Position numbers and translations under genes: made by a program
Shown: in pieces, positions 16,084 through 24,613 of the stretch
Layout: each line of letters begins with the position of its first letter
Numbering within the stretch: position 1 is the stretch's first letter
Notes under the pieces: model-generated
Databases searched by the model: none
What the model was told of the DNA's origin: nothing
Seen by the model: only the letters and a program-made list of their open reading frames with translations
Origin: Pseudomonadota bacterium
Lineage (GTDB): Bacteria; Pseudomonadota; Gammaproteobacteria; Steroidobacterales; Steroidobacteraceae
NCBI GenBank assembly: GCA_025360865.1
Contig: JANYBG010000164.1
Location: 1 to 37,036, forward strand
Length of the DNA: 37,036 bases
Direction: 5' to 3'

Positions 16084-18016
16084 GCGAAGGACCCGCTCGC
16101 GCCGTACGCCGCGAGCGCGCGTCGGCGCCGCGCTGGCGTTGCTCGCGCTGCTGGCGCACGGCGCGGGCGCTGGCGCGGCTGCGCCACCCGCGGAAGCTGT
16201 CGCGACGGTCGAGGTGGATGCCCGCGAGGCCCCCCGGGGCATCCTCAAAGTGCATCTCGCGCTGCCCGTGACCCCGGGTCCCCTGACGCTGGTGTATCCG
16301 AAGTGGCTGCCGGGGCGCCACGGGCCGGCCGGCCCGATCACCAACCTCGCCGGGCCGGTCTTCAGCGGCGCCGGAGCCGGCATCCCCTGGCACCGCGACG
16401 AACTCGACATGTACGCGTTCCACCTGGATGTCCCCGCAGGCATCCAGAGGCTCGATGTCTCATTCGAAGTTCTCACGACGCTGCGTCCCGACGGCCTGGT
16501 GAACGGACTGGAGGCGCCGCGCACGGCGACCGACGCGCTCGCGATCCTCGAGTGGCACCAGGTGGTGCTGTATCCGGCCGACAGCGACACGGATGACCTG
16601 CGCTACCAGGCGCAGGTGCTGCTGCCGGGCGGCTGGCGCTATGCGACGGCGCTGCGGGCTGTGCGGGAGCTCCCAGACACGGTCATGTTCGAGCCCACCT
16701 CGCTCACGACGCTGCTGGACTCGACCCTGCTGGCGGGTCGCTATCTTGAGTCGTTCGAGCTGGGGGGTGATCCTCCGGTGCGCCTGCATGTGGCCGCCGA
16801 TGGCCCCGCCGCGATGAATTTCACGCCGCGGATCCTCGCGAATTACCGTCGGCTCGTGACCGAGGCGCAGCTGCTGTTCGGTGCCACGCACTACCGCCAC
16901 TACGACTTTCTCTACGCGTTGACCGACCAGATCATGCCGGACGGTCTGGAGCACCATGAGTCGAGCGACAATCGCTCTCCCTACCGCACATTTCTGGATG
17001 ACGATGTGCGGCGCGCGGAGGCCAACCTGCTGGCGCACGAGTACGCGCACTCCTGGAACGGTAAGTTCCGCCGTCCGATAGGCCTGGCGACGCGCAACTA
17101 CCAGGATCCGATGCGCGGGCGGATGCTGTGGGTCTACGAGGGCCTGACCGAATATCTGGGCAATGTGCTCGCGGTGCGCAGCGGGCTGCTCACGCCGGAG
17201 GAGTTTCGCAGCGAGCTGGCGCACGATCTGGCCGGCATGCAGACCCACCGGGCGCGCGGCTGGCGCAATCTGCAGGACACGACGGTCGCCGCGCAGCTTC
17301 TGTACGTGCAGCCGCGCGACTGGGCGGCGCGCTTGCGCCGGCAGGAGGACTTCTACCAGGAATCGGCGCTGCTGTGGCTGGAGGCGGACACGCTGATCCG
17401 CCAGCTCTCCGCCGGACGTCGCAGTCTCGATGACTTCTGTCGGGGGTTCTACGGGAAACCCAGCGGCCCGCCCGCGGTGCGCCCGTATGACTTCGAGGCG
17501 CTGGTCGCGGCCCTGGGCGCGGTGCAACCCTACGACTGGCGCGGATTCTGGGAAGAGCGTCTGCTGCGCCAGCGCGCGGATGCGCCGGCGGAAGGAATTC
17601 TCGCCAGCGGCTGGAAACTGGAGATCACCGCTGAACCCGCCGTCATGCACCTGGCCCACGAGGCCGATGATCGCGATCTGGATCTGCGCTTCTCGCTCGG
17701 GTTTTACGTCAATGACGATGCGACGATCGCGGACGTGATCCCAGGCTCCCCGGGGGATGTGGCGGGCCTGTCACCGGGCGACCGCGTGATCGGCGTGAAC
17801 GGTCGCAAGTGGTCGAAGGACGAGCTGGGCGATGCGCTGTCGGCGACCGCGCGTGGCCTGCCGACGATCACGCTGCTGATCGAGAGGGGCGACGGCTACC
17901 TCAGTCGCGAACTGACCTACGCTGGGGGCCCGCGCCAGGCGCATCTGGTCCGATTCGCGGGGAGGCCGGATCTGCTCAGCCTGATCGCACGGCCGCGGGG
18001 CGCGGCGGCGCGCTGA
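15998..18016 (+). CDS. M61 family aminopeptidase with PDZ domain
   Basis: The protein matches the M61 (glycyl aminopeptidase) family. The zinc motif HEYAH is at 347-351, and a Glu in VYEGLTEYLG lies further on. GLEHHESS precedes the motif as in the family, and a PDZ-like domain follows near 565-640 (VIPGSPGDVAGLSPGDRVIGVNG). A hydrophobic stretch near residues 42-60 is the signal peptide. Start is uncertain. ATG 15998 overlaps the receptor gene by 86 bases and adds an arginine-rich head. A TTG at 16061 would give a shorter, more typical leader. Probably acts in the periplasm on peptides brought in by the receptor. Confidence 0.9.
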   Translation: MAVSTTTPRSIRRARSDASTRLGSAICSERRTRSRRTPRARVGAALALLALLAHGAGAGAAAPPAEAVATVEVDAREAPRGILKVHLALPVTPGPLTLVYPKWLPGRHGPAGPITNLAGPVFSGAGAGIPWHRDELDMYAFHLDVPAGIQRLDVSFEVLTTLRPDGLVNGLEAPRTATDALAILEWHQVVLYPADSDTDDLRYQAQVLLPGGWRYATALRAVRELPDTVMFEPTSLTTLLDSTLLAGRYLESFELGGDPPVRLHVAADGPAAMNFTPRILANYRRLVTEAQLLFGATHYRHYDFLYALTDQIMPDGLEHHESSDNRSPYRTFLDDDVRRAEANLLAHEYAHSWNGKFRRPIGLATRNYQDPMRGRMLWVYEGLTEYLGNVLAVRSGLLTPEEFRSELAHDLAGMQTHRARGWRNLQDTTVAAQLLYVQPRDWAARLRRQEDFYQESALLWLEADTLIRQLSAGRRSLDDFCRGFYGKPSGPPAVRPYDFEALVAALGAVQPYDWRGFWEERLLRQRADAPAEGILASGWKLEITAEPAVMHLAHEADDRDLDLRFSLGFYVNDDATIADVIPGSPGDVAGLSPGDRVIGVNGRKWSKDELGDALSATARGLPTITLLIERGDGYLSRELTYAGGPRQAHLVRFAGRPDLLSLIARPRGAAAR

Positions 18017-18034
18017 CTCCAGCGGGCGGCTCGC

Positions 18035-18721
18035 ATGAGCGTCACACCTGCAGGGGTGCTCCCGGACGCACTCCCGCGCGCGGTGGTGTTCGACATGGAC
18101 GGCCTGATGCTCGACAGCGAACGCTGGGAGCGCACCGCCTGGCAGGCCGCGGCGCGGCGCCAGGGTCACACGGTCACGGAGGATTTCTACGCGACGCTGG
18201 TCGGACGCCGGGAGGTGGAGACCCGGGGGCTCCTGCGGGAGCACTTCGGTCCGGGCTTCTCGCTCGAGGAGTTTCGCGCGGACGTGGACGCGCAGCTGAC
18301 CGACACCTTGGCCAGGGGTGGACTGCCGGTGAAGGCGGGTCTCATCGAACTGTTGGACGCACTGGACCGGCGGCGCATCCTCAAGGCTGTCGCGAGTTCC
18401 ACCATCAAAGTCAGCGCGTCACAAAGACTCGGCCCGCTGCTGCGGCGTTTCGATGCCACGGCGTTTGGTGATGAGGTGAGCCGCGGCAAGCCTGACCCGC
18501 AGATCTACCGGCTTGCCGCGCGGCGGCTGGGGCTGGCGCCGCGGCTATGTCTTGCGCTGGAGGATTCACCGGTCGGCCTGACGGCGGCGCGGGCGGCGGG
18601 CCTGGTGGTCATCGTCATCCCGGATCTGTTGCCAGCCCCGGCGGAGGCGCCCTTCGTGTGCAAGTCATTGAAGGATATCGCGGATTGGGTCGAGTGCCGC
18701 CATGTCCGTGATAAGCCGTGA
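18035..18721 (+). CDS. HAD-superfamily phosphatase/phosphomutase (subfamily IA)
   Basis: The 228-residue protein has all four HAD motifs: Asp-20 and Asp-22 in VVFDMDGLMLDSE, Ser in ASSTIKVS, Lys in GKPDPQIY and the acidic pair in ALEDSPVGL. The layout with an alpha-helical cap after motif I resembles beta-phosphoglucomutase and sugar-phosphate phosphatases of the YniC type. It lies 18 bases after the M61 gene on the same strand and just before the palindrome of the amino-sugar operon. It could belong to either unit functionally. Substrate likely a small sugar phosphate. Confidence 0.88.
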   Translation: MSVTPAGVLPDALPRAVVFDMDGLMLDSERWERTAWQAAARRQGHTVTEDFYATLVGRREVETRGLLREHFGPGFSLEEFRADVDAQLTDTLARGGLPVKAGLIELLDALDRRRILKAVASSTIKVSASQRLGPLLRRFDATAFGDEVSRGKPDPQIYRLAARRLGLAPRLCLALEDSPVGLTAARAAGLVVIVIPDLLPAPAEAPFVCKSLKDIADWVECRHVRDKP

Positions 18722-18726
18722 TCAAG

Positions 18727-18746
18727 ACATTATAACGTTATAATGT
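18727..18746. promoter_or_regulatory. Perfect 20-bp palindromic operator overlapping a -10 box
   Basis: The sequence ACATTATAACGTTATAATGT is its own reverse complement. It contains TATAAT at 18739-18744, and the permease start is about 90 bases downstream. The only regulator nearby is the GntR/HutC protein at 23867-24613. The central AACGTT, however, resembles LacI-family operators more than the GTnTAnAC pattern of HutC proteins. Repressor binding here would block transcription of the operon. No clear -35 box is visible. Confidence 0.75.
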
Positions 18747-18834
18747 GTGATGGTGCCCGGGCGAGAGCCGACGGCCTTAGAGATGTGTCGGCGAAGCCCA
18801 GCACAATCCAGCACTTATTGAAGAGTTCGTCTTG

Positions 18835-20292
18835 ATGAGCGATCGCCACTCCCAGGAAGTGTCCGGCTCCGGCGGCCAGCGCGCGAGTGCCGCATCGTTC
18901 GGGCTGGGTGATTCGCTCGTCCTGGGTCTGTCGGGATCGGGCCCCGCGCAGACCCTGGCCGTCACGCTCGCAGGCCTGGTGGCCGCCTGTCACTACGGTG
19001 GCGCGCTGCTGGTTCTGGCTTGCCTGTTGCCGATGCTCGGAATCGCCGTTGGCTATCAGCGCCTCAACCGCTGGGACCCGAATTCCGGTGCGACATACAC
19101 CTGGGTTGCGCGAACGTTCCATCCCTACCTGGGGTTCCTCGCCGGGTGGATGATCCTGCTGTACTACACCCTCGGTACCAGTAGCCTCACCATCCCCGCG
19201 GGCACCTACACGCTGCAGCTGCTGGCCCCTTCGCTGGTCGATCGGCCTGTCTGCGTGGCACTGGTCGGTGGCGCCTGGAATGTGGTCGTCACGCTGCTGG
19301 CCCTCAAGGGCCTGAAGATCGCCGCGCGCTTCGAATGGGGGATCGTGATCTTCCAGTACCTCGTGCTGCTGTGCGCGGGGGTGGCGGGCATCGTGGCGCT
19401 GGTGCACGGAACCGCCGCCGTCCCCTTCTCATGGCATTGGTTTTCCCTTGCGGGCATGGGCGGCATGCGCGGCCTCATGAGCGGGATCCTCATCGCCTGT
19501 TTCATGTACTCCGGCTGGGATGCGGCGATTTACGTGAACGAGGAATCCGTGGACCGCAGGAACGATCCGGGACGGGCCGCGATCGCGAGCGTACTGATTC
19601 TCGCCGTGTTCTACGGGGTATGCGTGCTTGGCTTGCAGGCGGCGCTGCCCGCGGCGACCCTCCAGCAGCACGCCGGCAACGCGCTCGCGGTGATTGGGTC
19701 CGCGCTGCTGGGCCCCCCGTGGGGGACCCTCATGAGTCTCGCCGTGCTGACGGGCACGCTGGCGACTTTGCAGGCGGCCGTCATCAGTGCCGCCCGGGTG
19801 AGTTTCGCCATGGCGCGCGACGAGGTCATGCCCGGGCTCCTGCGGCGCGTTGATCCGCGCAGCGGCAACCCGCGCGCCGCCACGGCGGTGATGGGCGTGC
19901 TCAACCTCCTGCTGCTCGCCCTGGCGCTTTCCACCGGCGACGTCGGTCGCGCCCTGAGCAACGTCGTCAGCAGCCTTGGGCTGATCGCGATCGTGTTCTA
20001 CGCGCTGACCGGGGCGGCATCCGTGTGGCAGGAACGGGCGCGGATTTTCCGCTCAGCCAACGCGCTGTTGCTGGGGGGTCTGCTGCCCGGTGGCGGCGCG
20101 CTCTTCATGGTCTGGGTGGCCGTCGAGTCGGTGCGTTCCGGCGCGACCCCCGCGACGGTACTCGCCTACGGCGCGGGGTCCGTGGCGATCGGCGGCGTCG
20201 TCGCCGTCGTGCTGCGGTACCGCGGCCGTTCGACGTTTTTCGCGCGTCCCCGCGCGCCTGACATTTCGCACTCTGGAGACCGTTCATCGTGA
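18835..20292 (+). CDS. APC-family permease
   Basis: The 485-residue protein is a polytopic membrane transporter with about 12 hydrophobic segments. The early glycine-rich FGLGDSLVLGLSGSGPAQT and the NSGATYTWVARTFHPYLGF region match the amino acid/polyamine/organocation family. It would import an amino-containing solute with H+ or Na+. ATG 18835 has GAAGAG upstream; a TTG lies immediately before it. Its TGA overlaps the GTG of the aminotransferase (GTGA at 20289-20292). As the first gene after the operator, it points to an amine-bearing substrate such as an amino sugar, an amino acid or a conjugate. Confidence 0.9.
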   Translation: MSDRHSQEVSGSGGQRASAASFGLGDSLVLGLSGSGPAQTLAVTLAGLVAACHYGGALLVLACLLPMLGIAVGYQRLNRWDPNSGATYTWVARTFHPYLGFLAGWMILLYYTLGTSSLTIPAGTYTLQLLAPSLVDRPVCVALVGGAWNVVVTLLALKGLKIAARFEWGIVIFQYLVLLCAGVAGIVALVHGTAAVPFSWHWFSLAGMGGMRGLMSGILIACFMYSGWDAAIYVNEESVDRRNDPGRAAIASVLILAVFYGVCVLGLQAALPAATLQQHAGNALAVIGSALLGPPWGTLMSLAVLTGTLATLQAAVISAARVSFAMARDEVMPGLLRRVDPRSGNPRAATAVMGVLNLLLLALALSTGDVGRALSNVVSSLGLIAIVFYALTGAASVWQERARIFRSANALLLGGLLPGGGALFMVWVAVESVRSGATPATVLAYGAGSVAIGGVVAVVLRYRGRSTFFARPRAPDISHSGDRSS

Positions 20293-21635
20293 ATCCGACG
20301 TACCCGCACCCGTTGCGCACCGAGCGCAGCGCCGCCCTGTTTCCCAAGGCCGCCGAGGTGATCCCCGCCGGTGTCAACAGCACCGCGCGCGCGCGATTCT
20401 CGGGGTGGGAACCGTATCCGTTGTTTGTCGATCGCGGGTCCGGCGCGCACCTGTTCGATGTCGATGACAACCGTTACATCGACTATTTGCTGGGTCTTGG
20501 CCCGATGCTGCTGGGCCACCGCCCGCCGCGCGTGACCGCCGCGGTCGTCAAGGTGATCACCGAGCGCGGCACCGTGTTCGCGCTGCCGACGGCCGACGAG
20601 GCCCGCCTGGCGCACAAGATCATCGCCGCGGTCCCGAGCGTGGAACAGGTGCGCTTGTGCAACACCGGCACCGAGGCGGTGATCTACGCACTGCGCCTGG
20701 CGCGCACCTTCACCGGCCGCAAGAAGATCATCCGCTTTGAGGGCATGTATCACGGCTTTGGCGACGGGGTCTACTGGAGCAAGCACCCGAATCTTGACGA
20801 GGCGGGTCCGGATGAGCGACCGGTGCCGGTTCCCCAGGGGCCGGGGTTGCCGGCGGCTCTCGCCGACCAGCTGATCATCCTGCCCTGGAATTCAATTCCG
20901 GCGCTGCGTGCCGCCATTGAGCGCGAAGGCGACAACATCGCCGCGGTCCTGACTGAGGCGGTGATGTGCAATACCGGCTGCATCCTGCCGGAGCCGGGCT
21001 ATCTGGAGGCCATGCGGGAGCTGACGGCCGCGCACGGAATCCTCCTCATCTACGACGAGGTCATCACCGGGTTTCGCCTGCATCTGGCCGGCGCGCAGGG
21101 CCGCTACGGCATCCGCCCCGACCTTTCGGTTTTCGCCAAGGGACTGGGGGGCGGCTTCCCGGTCGCGGCCCTGGGCGGCCGAAGGGATATCATGGCGCTG
21201 GCCGCGGACGGCACGGTTTCGATCGCGGGTACCTACACGGCCAACACCATCGCGGTGGCGGCCGCCCTCGCCGCACTCGAGGAACTGAGCGCACCGGGCA
21301 TGTATGAACAACTCAATCGCCGCTGCGAGCACCTGTACGCGGGTCTCGAACAGCTGTTCCGCGACGCGCGCGTACCGGCCCACGTCGTCGGGGTCGGTCC
21401 GGTGATGCAGGTGTGGTTCGCCAATCGTCCCATACGCAACTACCGCGACGCCCACCGCTACGCCAGCCACGCCATCTTCCGCCAATGGTGGGAAGGCATG
21501 ATCAGGCGGGGAATCCTCTTTCACCCGCACGCGTTCGAGAACCTGTTCGTGTCGTTCGCCCATTCGGACGATGACGTCGCGGCCACCCTGGAGGCCGCGC
21601 GTGGCTCCATCGCGGACCTGAAGGCCGATGCCTGA
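20289..21635 (+). CDS. PLP class-III aminotransferase/aminomutase, glutamate-semialdehyde aminomutase-like
   Basis: The 448-residue protein is a fold-type I PLP enzyme closest in look to glutamate-1-semialdehyde 2,1-aminomutase. It starts with FPKAAEVIPAGVNSTARA. It has the phosphate-binding NTGTEA at 125-130, Asp-256 (LIYDEVITGFR) for the PLP ring nitrogen and Lys-284 (FAKGLGGGFPV) for the Schiff base. A GTYTANTIAVAAA segment follows. HemL makes 5-aminolevulinate; this one sits among sugar genes and is unlikely to be the haem enzyme. GTG start at 20289 overlaps the permease stop, and its end overlaps the kinase start by eight bases. A 2,1-amino shift or transamination on an amino sugar is inferred. 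Confidence 0.88.
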   Translation: MNPTYPHPLRTERSAALFPKAAEVIPAGVNSTARARFSGWEPYPLFVDRGSGAHLFDVDDNRYIDYLLGLGPMLLGHRPPRVTAAVVKVITERGTVFALPTADEARLAHKIIAAVPSVEQVRLCNTGTEAVIYALRLARTFTGRKKIIRFEGMYHGFGDGVYWSKHPNLDEAGPDERPVPVPQGPGLPAALADQLIILPWNSIPALRAAIEREGDNIAAVLTEAVMCNTGCILPEPGYLEAMRELTAAHGILLIYDEVITGFRLHLAGAQGRYGIRPDLSVFAKGLGGGFPVAALGGRRDIMALAADGTVSIAGTYTANTIAVAAALAALEELSAPGMYEQLNRRCEHLYAGLEQLFRDARVPAHVVGVGPVMQVWFANRPIRNYRDAHRYASHAIFRQWWEGMIRRGILFHPHAFENLFVSFAHSDDDVAATLEAARGSIADLKADA

Positions 21636-23091
21636 GGATGCCACCGGCCCGTTCGCGCTGGGCCTCGACCTCGGGACCTCGGCGCTCAAGGCGGTCCTGG
21701 TCGACGCGCACGCTCGGGTGCTGGGCGCCGCGGGCGCCCCGATCGCCACGCTGGGCACGCTCCCGGGGCAGGCTGAGCAGGATGCCTCGCAGTGGCTGAC
21801 CGCGGCAGGCCAGGCCGTCGCGGCGCTCGATGCCTGCCTCGCGCGCGGGCCGAGGTGGCGCGGGCAGGTAGGGGCGATTGGCCTCACCGGGCAGCTGCCG
21901 ACGCTTGTGGTGCTGGGCGAGCGCGGCCCGATTGGGCCTGCGATCAGCTGGCAGGATTCCCGTGCGGACGCGGCGACGGCGGCGCTGGTGGGCGCTCGCC
22001 GCGGCGAGCTTTACCGGATAACCGGCATGCCCATCGACGGGCGCTACCTGGCCCCGATGTTCCGTTTCCACTGGCACGAGCGGCGCACCGAAATTCGCCG
22101 TCTTCTGAGCGCCAAGGATTACCTGTGCGCGGCGCTGACCGGCGCCGAGGTCACCGACCCCTCGACCGCCGCCGGATACGGGCTGTTTGAGCTGGCTAGC
22201 GGCGGATTCTCAAGCGCGCTGTGCGCCCTTTGGGACGTGCCGCAGGCCGTGCTGCCCGAGATTCGCCCCGCGCATTCGGTCGCAGGCCCGCTCAGCCCGG
22301 CCGGCGCGGCGCTGCTCGGGCTGGCCACGGGGGTGCCGGTGAGCGTCGGCGCGGCGGACTCCATGAGTGGCGCATATGCCATGGGCTCGCTGGGATCGAC
22401 GGGCCGGGCGTGCGTCGCGATGGGTTCGAGCACCGTCATTCTCGGTGCCGTCCGTGAGCTCCAGCTGGATCCGCGAATGCGCTATCTGCTGAGCCCCCAT
22501 GTGGAATCCGGCTGGTATGCGCGCGAGATGGACCTGCTGGCGACAGGCACGGGCCATGCCTGGTTGTCGGGGTTGCTGGGGTGGGCGCCCGGGGCGCTGG
22601 AACAGCGCGCGGCGCACTCCCCGATCGGGGCTCGCGGGGTGACGTTCACGCCATATCTTGCCGGGGGTGAGCAGGGCGCGCTGTGGAACCCCGCGCTGCG
22701 CGGTGCGCTGCACGGGCTGACGCTGCAGGCGCGGGACCACGACCTCGCCCGCGCCTTCATGGAGGGGGTCGGCTTCGAGATCCGGCGCTGTATCGAGGTC
22801 CTGCACGAGGCGCACAGCGTCACGGAAATCGTGCTGGCCGGTCATCTCGCGCGGGATCCCTTCGCGGCGCAAATGCTGGCGAATATCCTGCGGCGTCCGG
22901 TGCAGCCGTTTCCGAGCGTGTCGCCCGCCGCCCTGGGGGCCGCCCTGGGTGCGCTGCGCGCCCTGCATGCGCCAAACGACCCACCGCCCGCGACGGCATG
23001 GCCGTCACGCTTCGCGCCGGATACGGATCAGCACGAATACCAGCAATGCTATGCCAATTATCTGAAGGTGAGCGCCGCATGCGCCTCCTAG
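21628..23091 (+). CDS. FGGY-family carbohydrate kinase
   Basis: The 487-residue protein matches FGGY kinases, most like xylulokinase. It has N-terminal GLDLGTSALKAVLVD (ATP phosphate loop), IGLTGQLPTLVVL, SWQDSRAD and ADSMSGAYAMGSL. It should phosphorylate a sugar or polyol with ATP. Its ATG overlaps the preceding stop (ATGCCTGA) and its end overlaps the next gene by 13 bases, so it is tightly coupled. In context, it would supply the phosphorylated amino sugar that NagB uses, but substrate is not readable. Confidence 0.9.
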   Translation: MPEDATGPFALGLDLGTSALKAVLVDAHARVLGAAGAPIATLGTLPGQAEQDASQWLTAAGQAVAALDACLARGPRWRGQVGAIGLTGQLPTLVVLGERGPIGPAISWQDSRADAATAALVGARRGELYRITGMPIDGRYLAPMFRFHWHERRTEIRRLLSAKDYLCAALTGAEVTDPSTAAGYGLFELASGGFSSALCALWDVPQAVLPEIRPAHSVAGPLSPAGAALLGLATGVPVSVGAADSMSGAYAMGSLGSTGRACVAMGSSTVILGAVRELQLDPRMRYLLSPHVESGWYAREMDLLATGTGHAWLSGLLGWAPGALEQRAAHSPIGARGVTFTPYLAGGEQGALWNPALRGALHGLTLQARDHDLARAFMEGVGFEIRRCIEVLHEAHSVTEIVLAGHLARDPFAAQMLANILRRPVQPFPSVSPAALGAALGALRALHAPNDPPPATAWPSRFAPDTDQHEYQQCYANYLKVSAACAS

Positions 23092-23870
23092 TGGCCTCCG
23101 GCGCGGGGCAGTTTGGCGCCCTGGCGGCGGACATTGTGCAGGCGCAGCTGGAATCGCGCCCGGATTCGGTGCTGGCGCTGCCCACCGGTTCGACCCCGCT
23201 GGACCTGTACGCGCGGTTGCGGGAGCGCGGCGCGGCCGGCGCGTGTCGGCTGGACAAGGTGCGCTGTTTCAACCTGGACGAGTACGTCGGGCTGGATAGC
23301 GCCGACCCCGCAAGCTACGGGTACTTCCTCGATACGCAGCTGTTCCAGCCGGCGCGGGTACCGCGCGCCAACATTCGACTGCTGCGCGGTGACGCGGGCG
23401 ATCTCGACCGCGAATGTAACGGCTACGAAGCCGCACTCGCCGCCGCGGGCGGGATCGACCTTGCGATCCTGGGACTCGGGGCCAACGGTCACATCGCGTT
23501 CAACGAGCCAGGCACGCCCTGGAACTCGGGGACGCATGTGGTCAGGCTCGCGAGTGAGACGCGTGCGGCGAATGCGCGGACGTTCCCGCCGGGCCGGTCA
23601 GTCCCGCGGTTCGGGATCACCATGGGCATTGGTACCCTCCTCAAAGCCCGCTCGCTGCTTCTGCTGGTGTCGTCCGAGTCCAAGCGTGCGGCCCTGGCGG
23701 CGCTCCTGAGCGGCACGCCGGACCTCGCCTGGCCTGCGACGAGTCTCTATACGCATCCCGCGCTCGTGATCATCTGCGCGGCGGGGCTGGGCGCCGCTGG
23801 GCCCGAACCCGTCATCGCTCCTGCTTGCGACCCGCGCCTCGAGGATCGCGCGTCGCGCCTCCAGCGCTAG
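23079..23870 (+). CDS. nagB: Glucosamine-6-phosphate deaminase/isomerase
   Basis: The 263-residue protein matches NagB, which converts glucosamine-6-phosphate to fructose-6-phosphate and ammonia. Conserved parts are LPTGSTPLDLY, CFNLDEYVGL (Asp-67) and GANGHIAFNEPGT (Asn-136, His-138, Glu-143). The E. coli enzyme has Asp where this has Asn-136; Asn is also found in other family members as far as I recall. ATG 23079 has GAAGGTGAG upstream; a frame reaching 22683 is a shadow of the kinase. The stop TAG forms part of CTAG shared with the convergent GntR gene. It is the last gene of the operon. Confidence 0.93.
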   Translation: MRLLVASGAGQFGALAADIVQAQLESRPDSVLALPTGSTPLDLYARLRERGAAGACRLDKVRCFNLDEYVGLDSADPASYGYFLDTQLFQPARVPRANIRLLRGDAGDLDRECNGYEAALAAAGGIDLAILGLGANGHIAFNEPGTPWNSGTHVVRLASETRAANARTFPPGRSVPRFGITMGIGTLLKARSLLLLVSSESKRAALAALLSGTPDLAWPATSLYTHPALVIICAAGLGAAGPEPVIAPACDPRLEDRASRLQR

Positions 23871-24613
23871 GCCAGCTCCACGGCCTCCACCGCGAACGCC
23901 GGGGCGGTTGCCAGACGAAACGCGAAGGACTTGGCGACGAAGATCATGCGAAACCGGTCGATGGGTTCGCTGCGCGCCGTGAAACTGATGCCGGACACTT
24001 CCACGACCCACTCAAAGTTAAGCAGGCCCAGCAGCTGTTCCTCGCGGGGATCGGCCGGCCGTGATACCAGCGACTGCTCCTCCCGCGATTCCTTCAGGCC
24101 ATAGGATGTCTCGAGAAGACCGTACAACGAGCCCGCTGCGCCCGATTCGAAGTGCGTGCCCAGATCCGGAGCCAGGAGCTTTGGAATGGCGGACAGTTCC
24201 AAAATCATCGGCCGCTGGTTCAGGAGGCGCAACCGGGACAGTTCCCAGACACTCGCCCCCGGCTGCAGCCCCAGGGCGCGGCATTCATCGGCACTCGCGC
24301 CGCGGACCGCACACCCCAGAATTCTCGTTTCCAGGGTGGAATGGGCATCCAGATGCAAGCCATTGCGCAGGCCGCCAACCCGGGTCGTCTCGGCGCGCAC
24401 GCGCGGACGCGCCACGAATGTCCCGCGACCTTGTTCGCGGCGTACCACACCCTGCGTGGCCAGCTCCGCCAACGCGCGCCGCACGGTGACCAGGCTGACT
24501 CCCGCCCGCAGCGCCAGTTTGGCCTCCGGCGGAAGCTGCTCACCCTCGCGCAACTGTTCCTCATCGATGTGCTGCAGGATGAAAGCGATGGTCTTCTCGT
24601 AGAGCGCTCTCAC
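23867..24613 (-). CDS. GntR-family regulator, HutC/UTRA type
   Basis: The 248-residue protein has an N-terminal winged helix-turn-helix (about 5-70: LPPEAKLALRAGVSLVTVRR, then GVVRREQGRGTFVA) and a C-terminal UTRA ligand-binding domain (about 90-240). HutC-type regulators commonly sense the pathway substrate or a phosphorylated sugar, for example NagR with glucosamine-6-phosphate. It is convergent with nagB and its stop overlaps that of nagB. GTG 24613 is the first possible start before the HTH. It is the best candidate for binding the palindrome at 18727-18746, although that site is not a typical HutC motif. Confidence 0.9.
   Translation of the reverse strand: MRALYEKTIAFILQHIDEEQLREGEQLPPEAKLALRAGVSLVTVRRALAELATQGVVRREQGRGTFVARPRVRAETTRVGGLRNGLHLDAHSTLETRILGCAVRGASADECRALGLQPGASVWELSRLRLLNQRPMILELSAIPKLLAPDLGTHFESGAAGSLYGLLETSYGLKESREEQSLVSRPADPREEQLLGLLNFEWVVEVSGISFTARSEPIDRFRMIFVAKSFAFRLATAPAFAVEAVELA

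Noticed and set aside
15208-16590. 460-residue minus-strand open frame
   Set aside because: It runs antisense to the TonB receptor and M61 genes and has shadow-type composition from high GC at third positions.
16460-17659. 399-residue minus-strand open frame
   Set aside because: Antisense to the M61 peptidase; Arg/Gln/His-rich with no family signature.
20892-21887. 331-residue minus-strand open frame
   Set aside because: Antisense to the aminotransferase and kinase genes with no recognisable domain.
22683-23078. N-terminal extension of the NagB frame
   Set aside because: It is the other frame of the FGGY kinase, arginine/alanine-rich, and a good ribosome-binding site precedes the conserved start at 23079.
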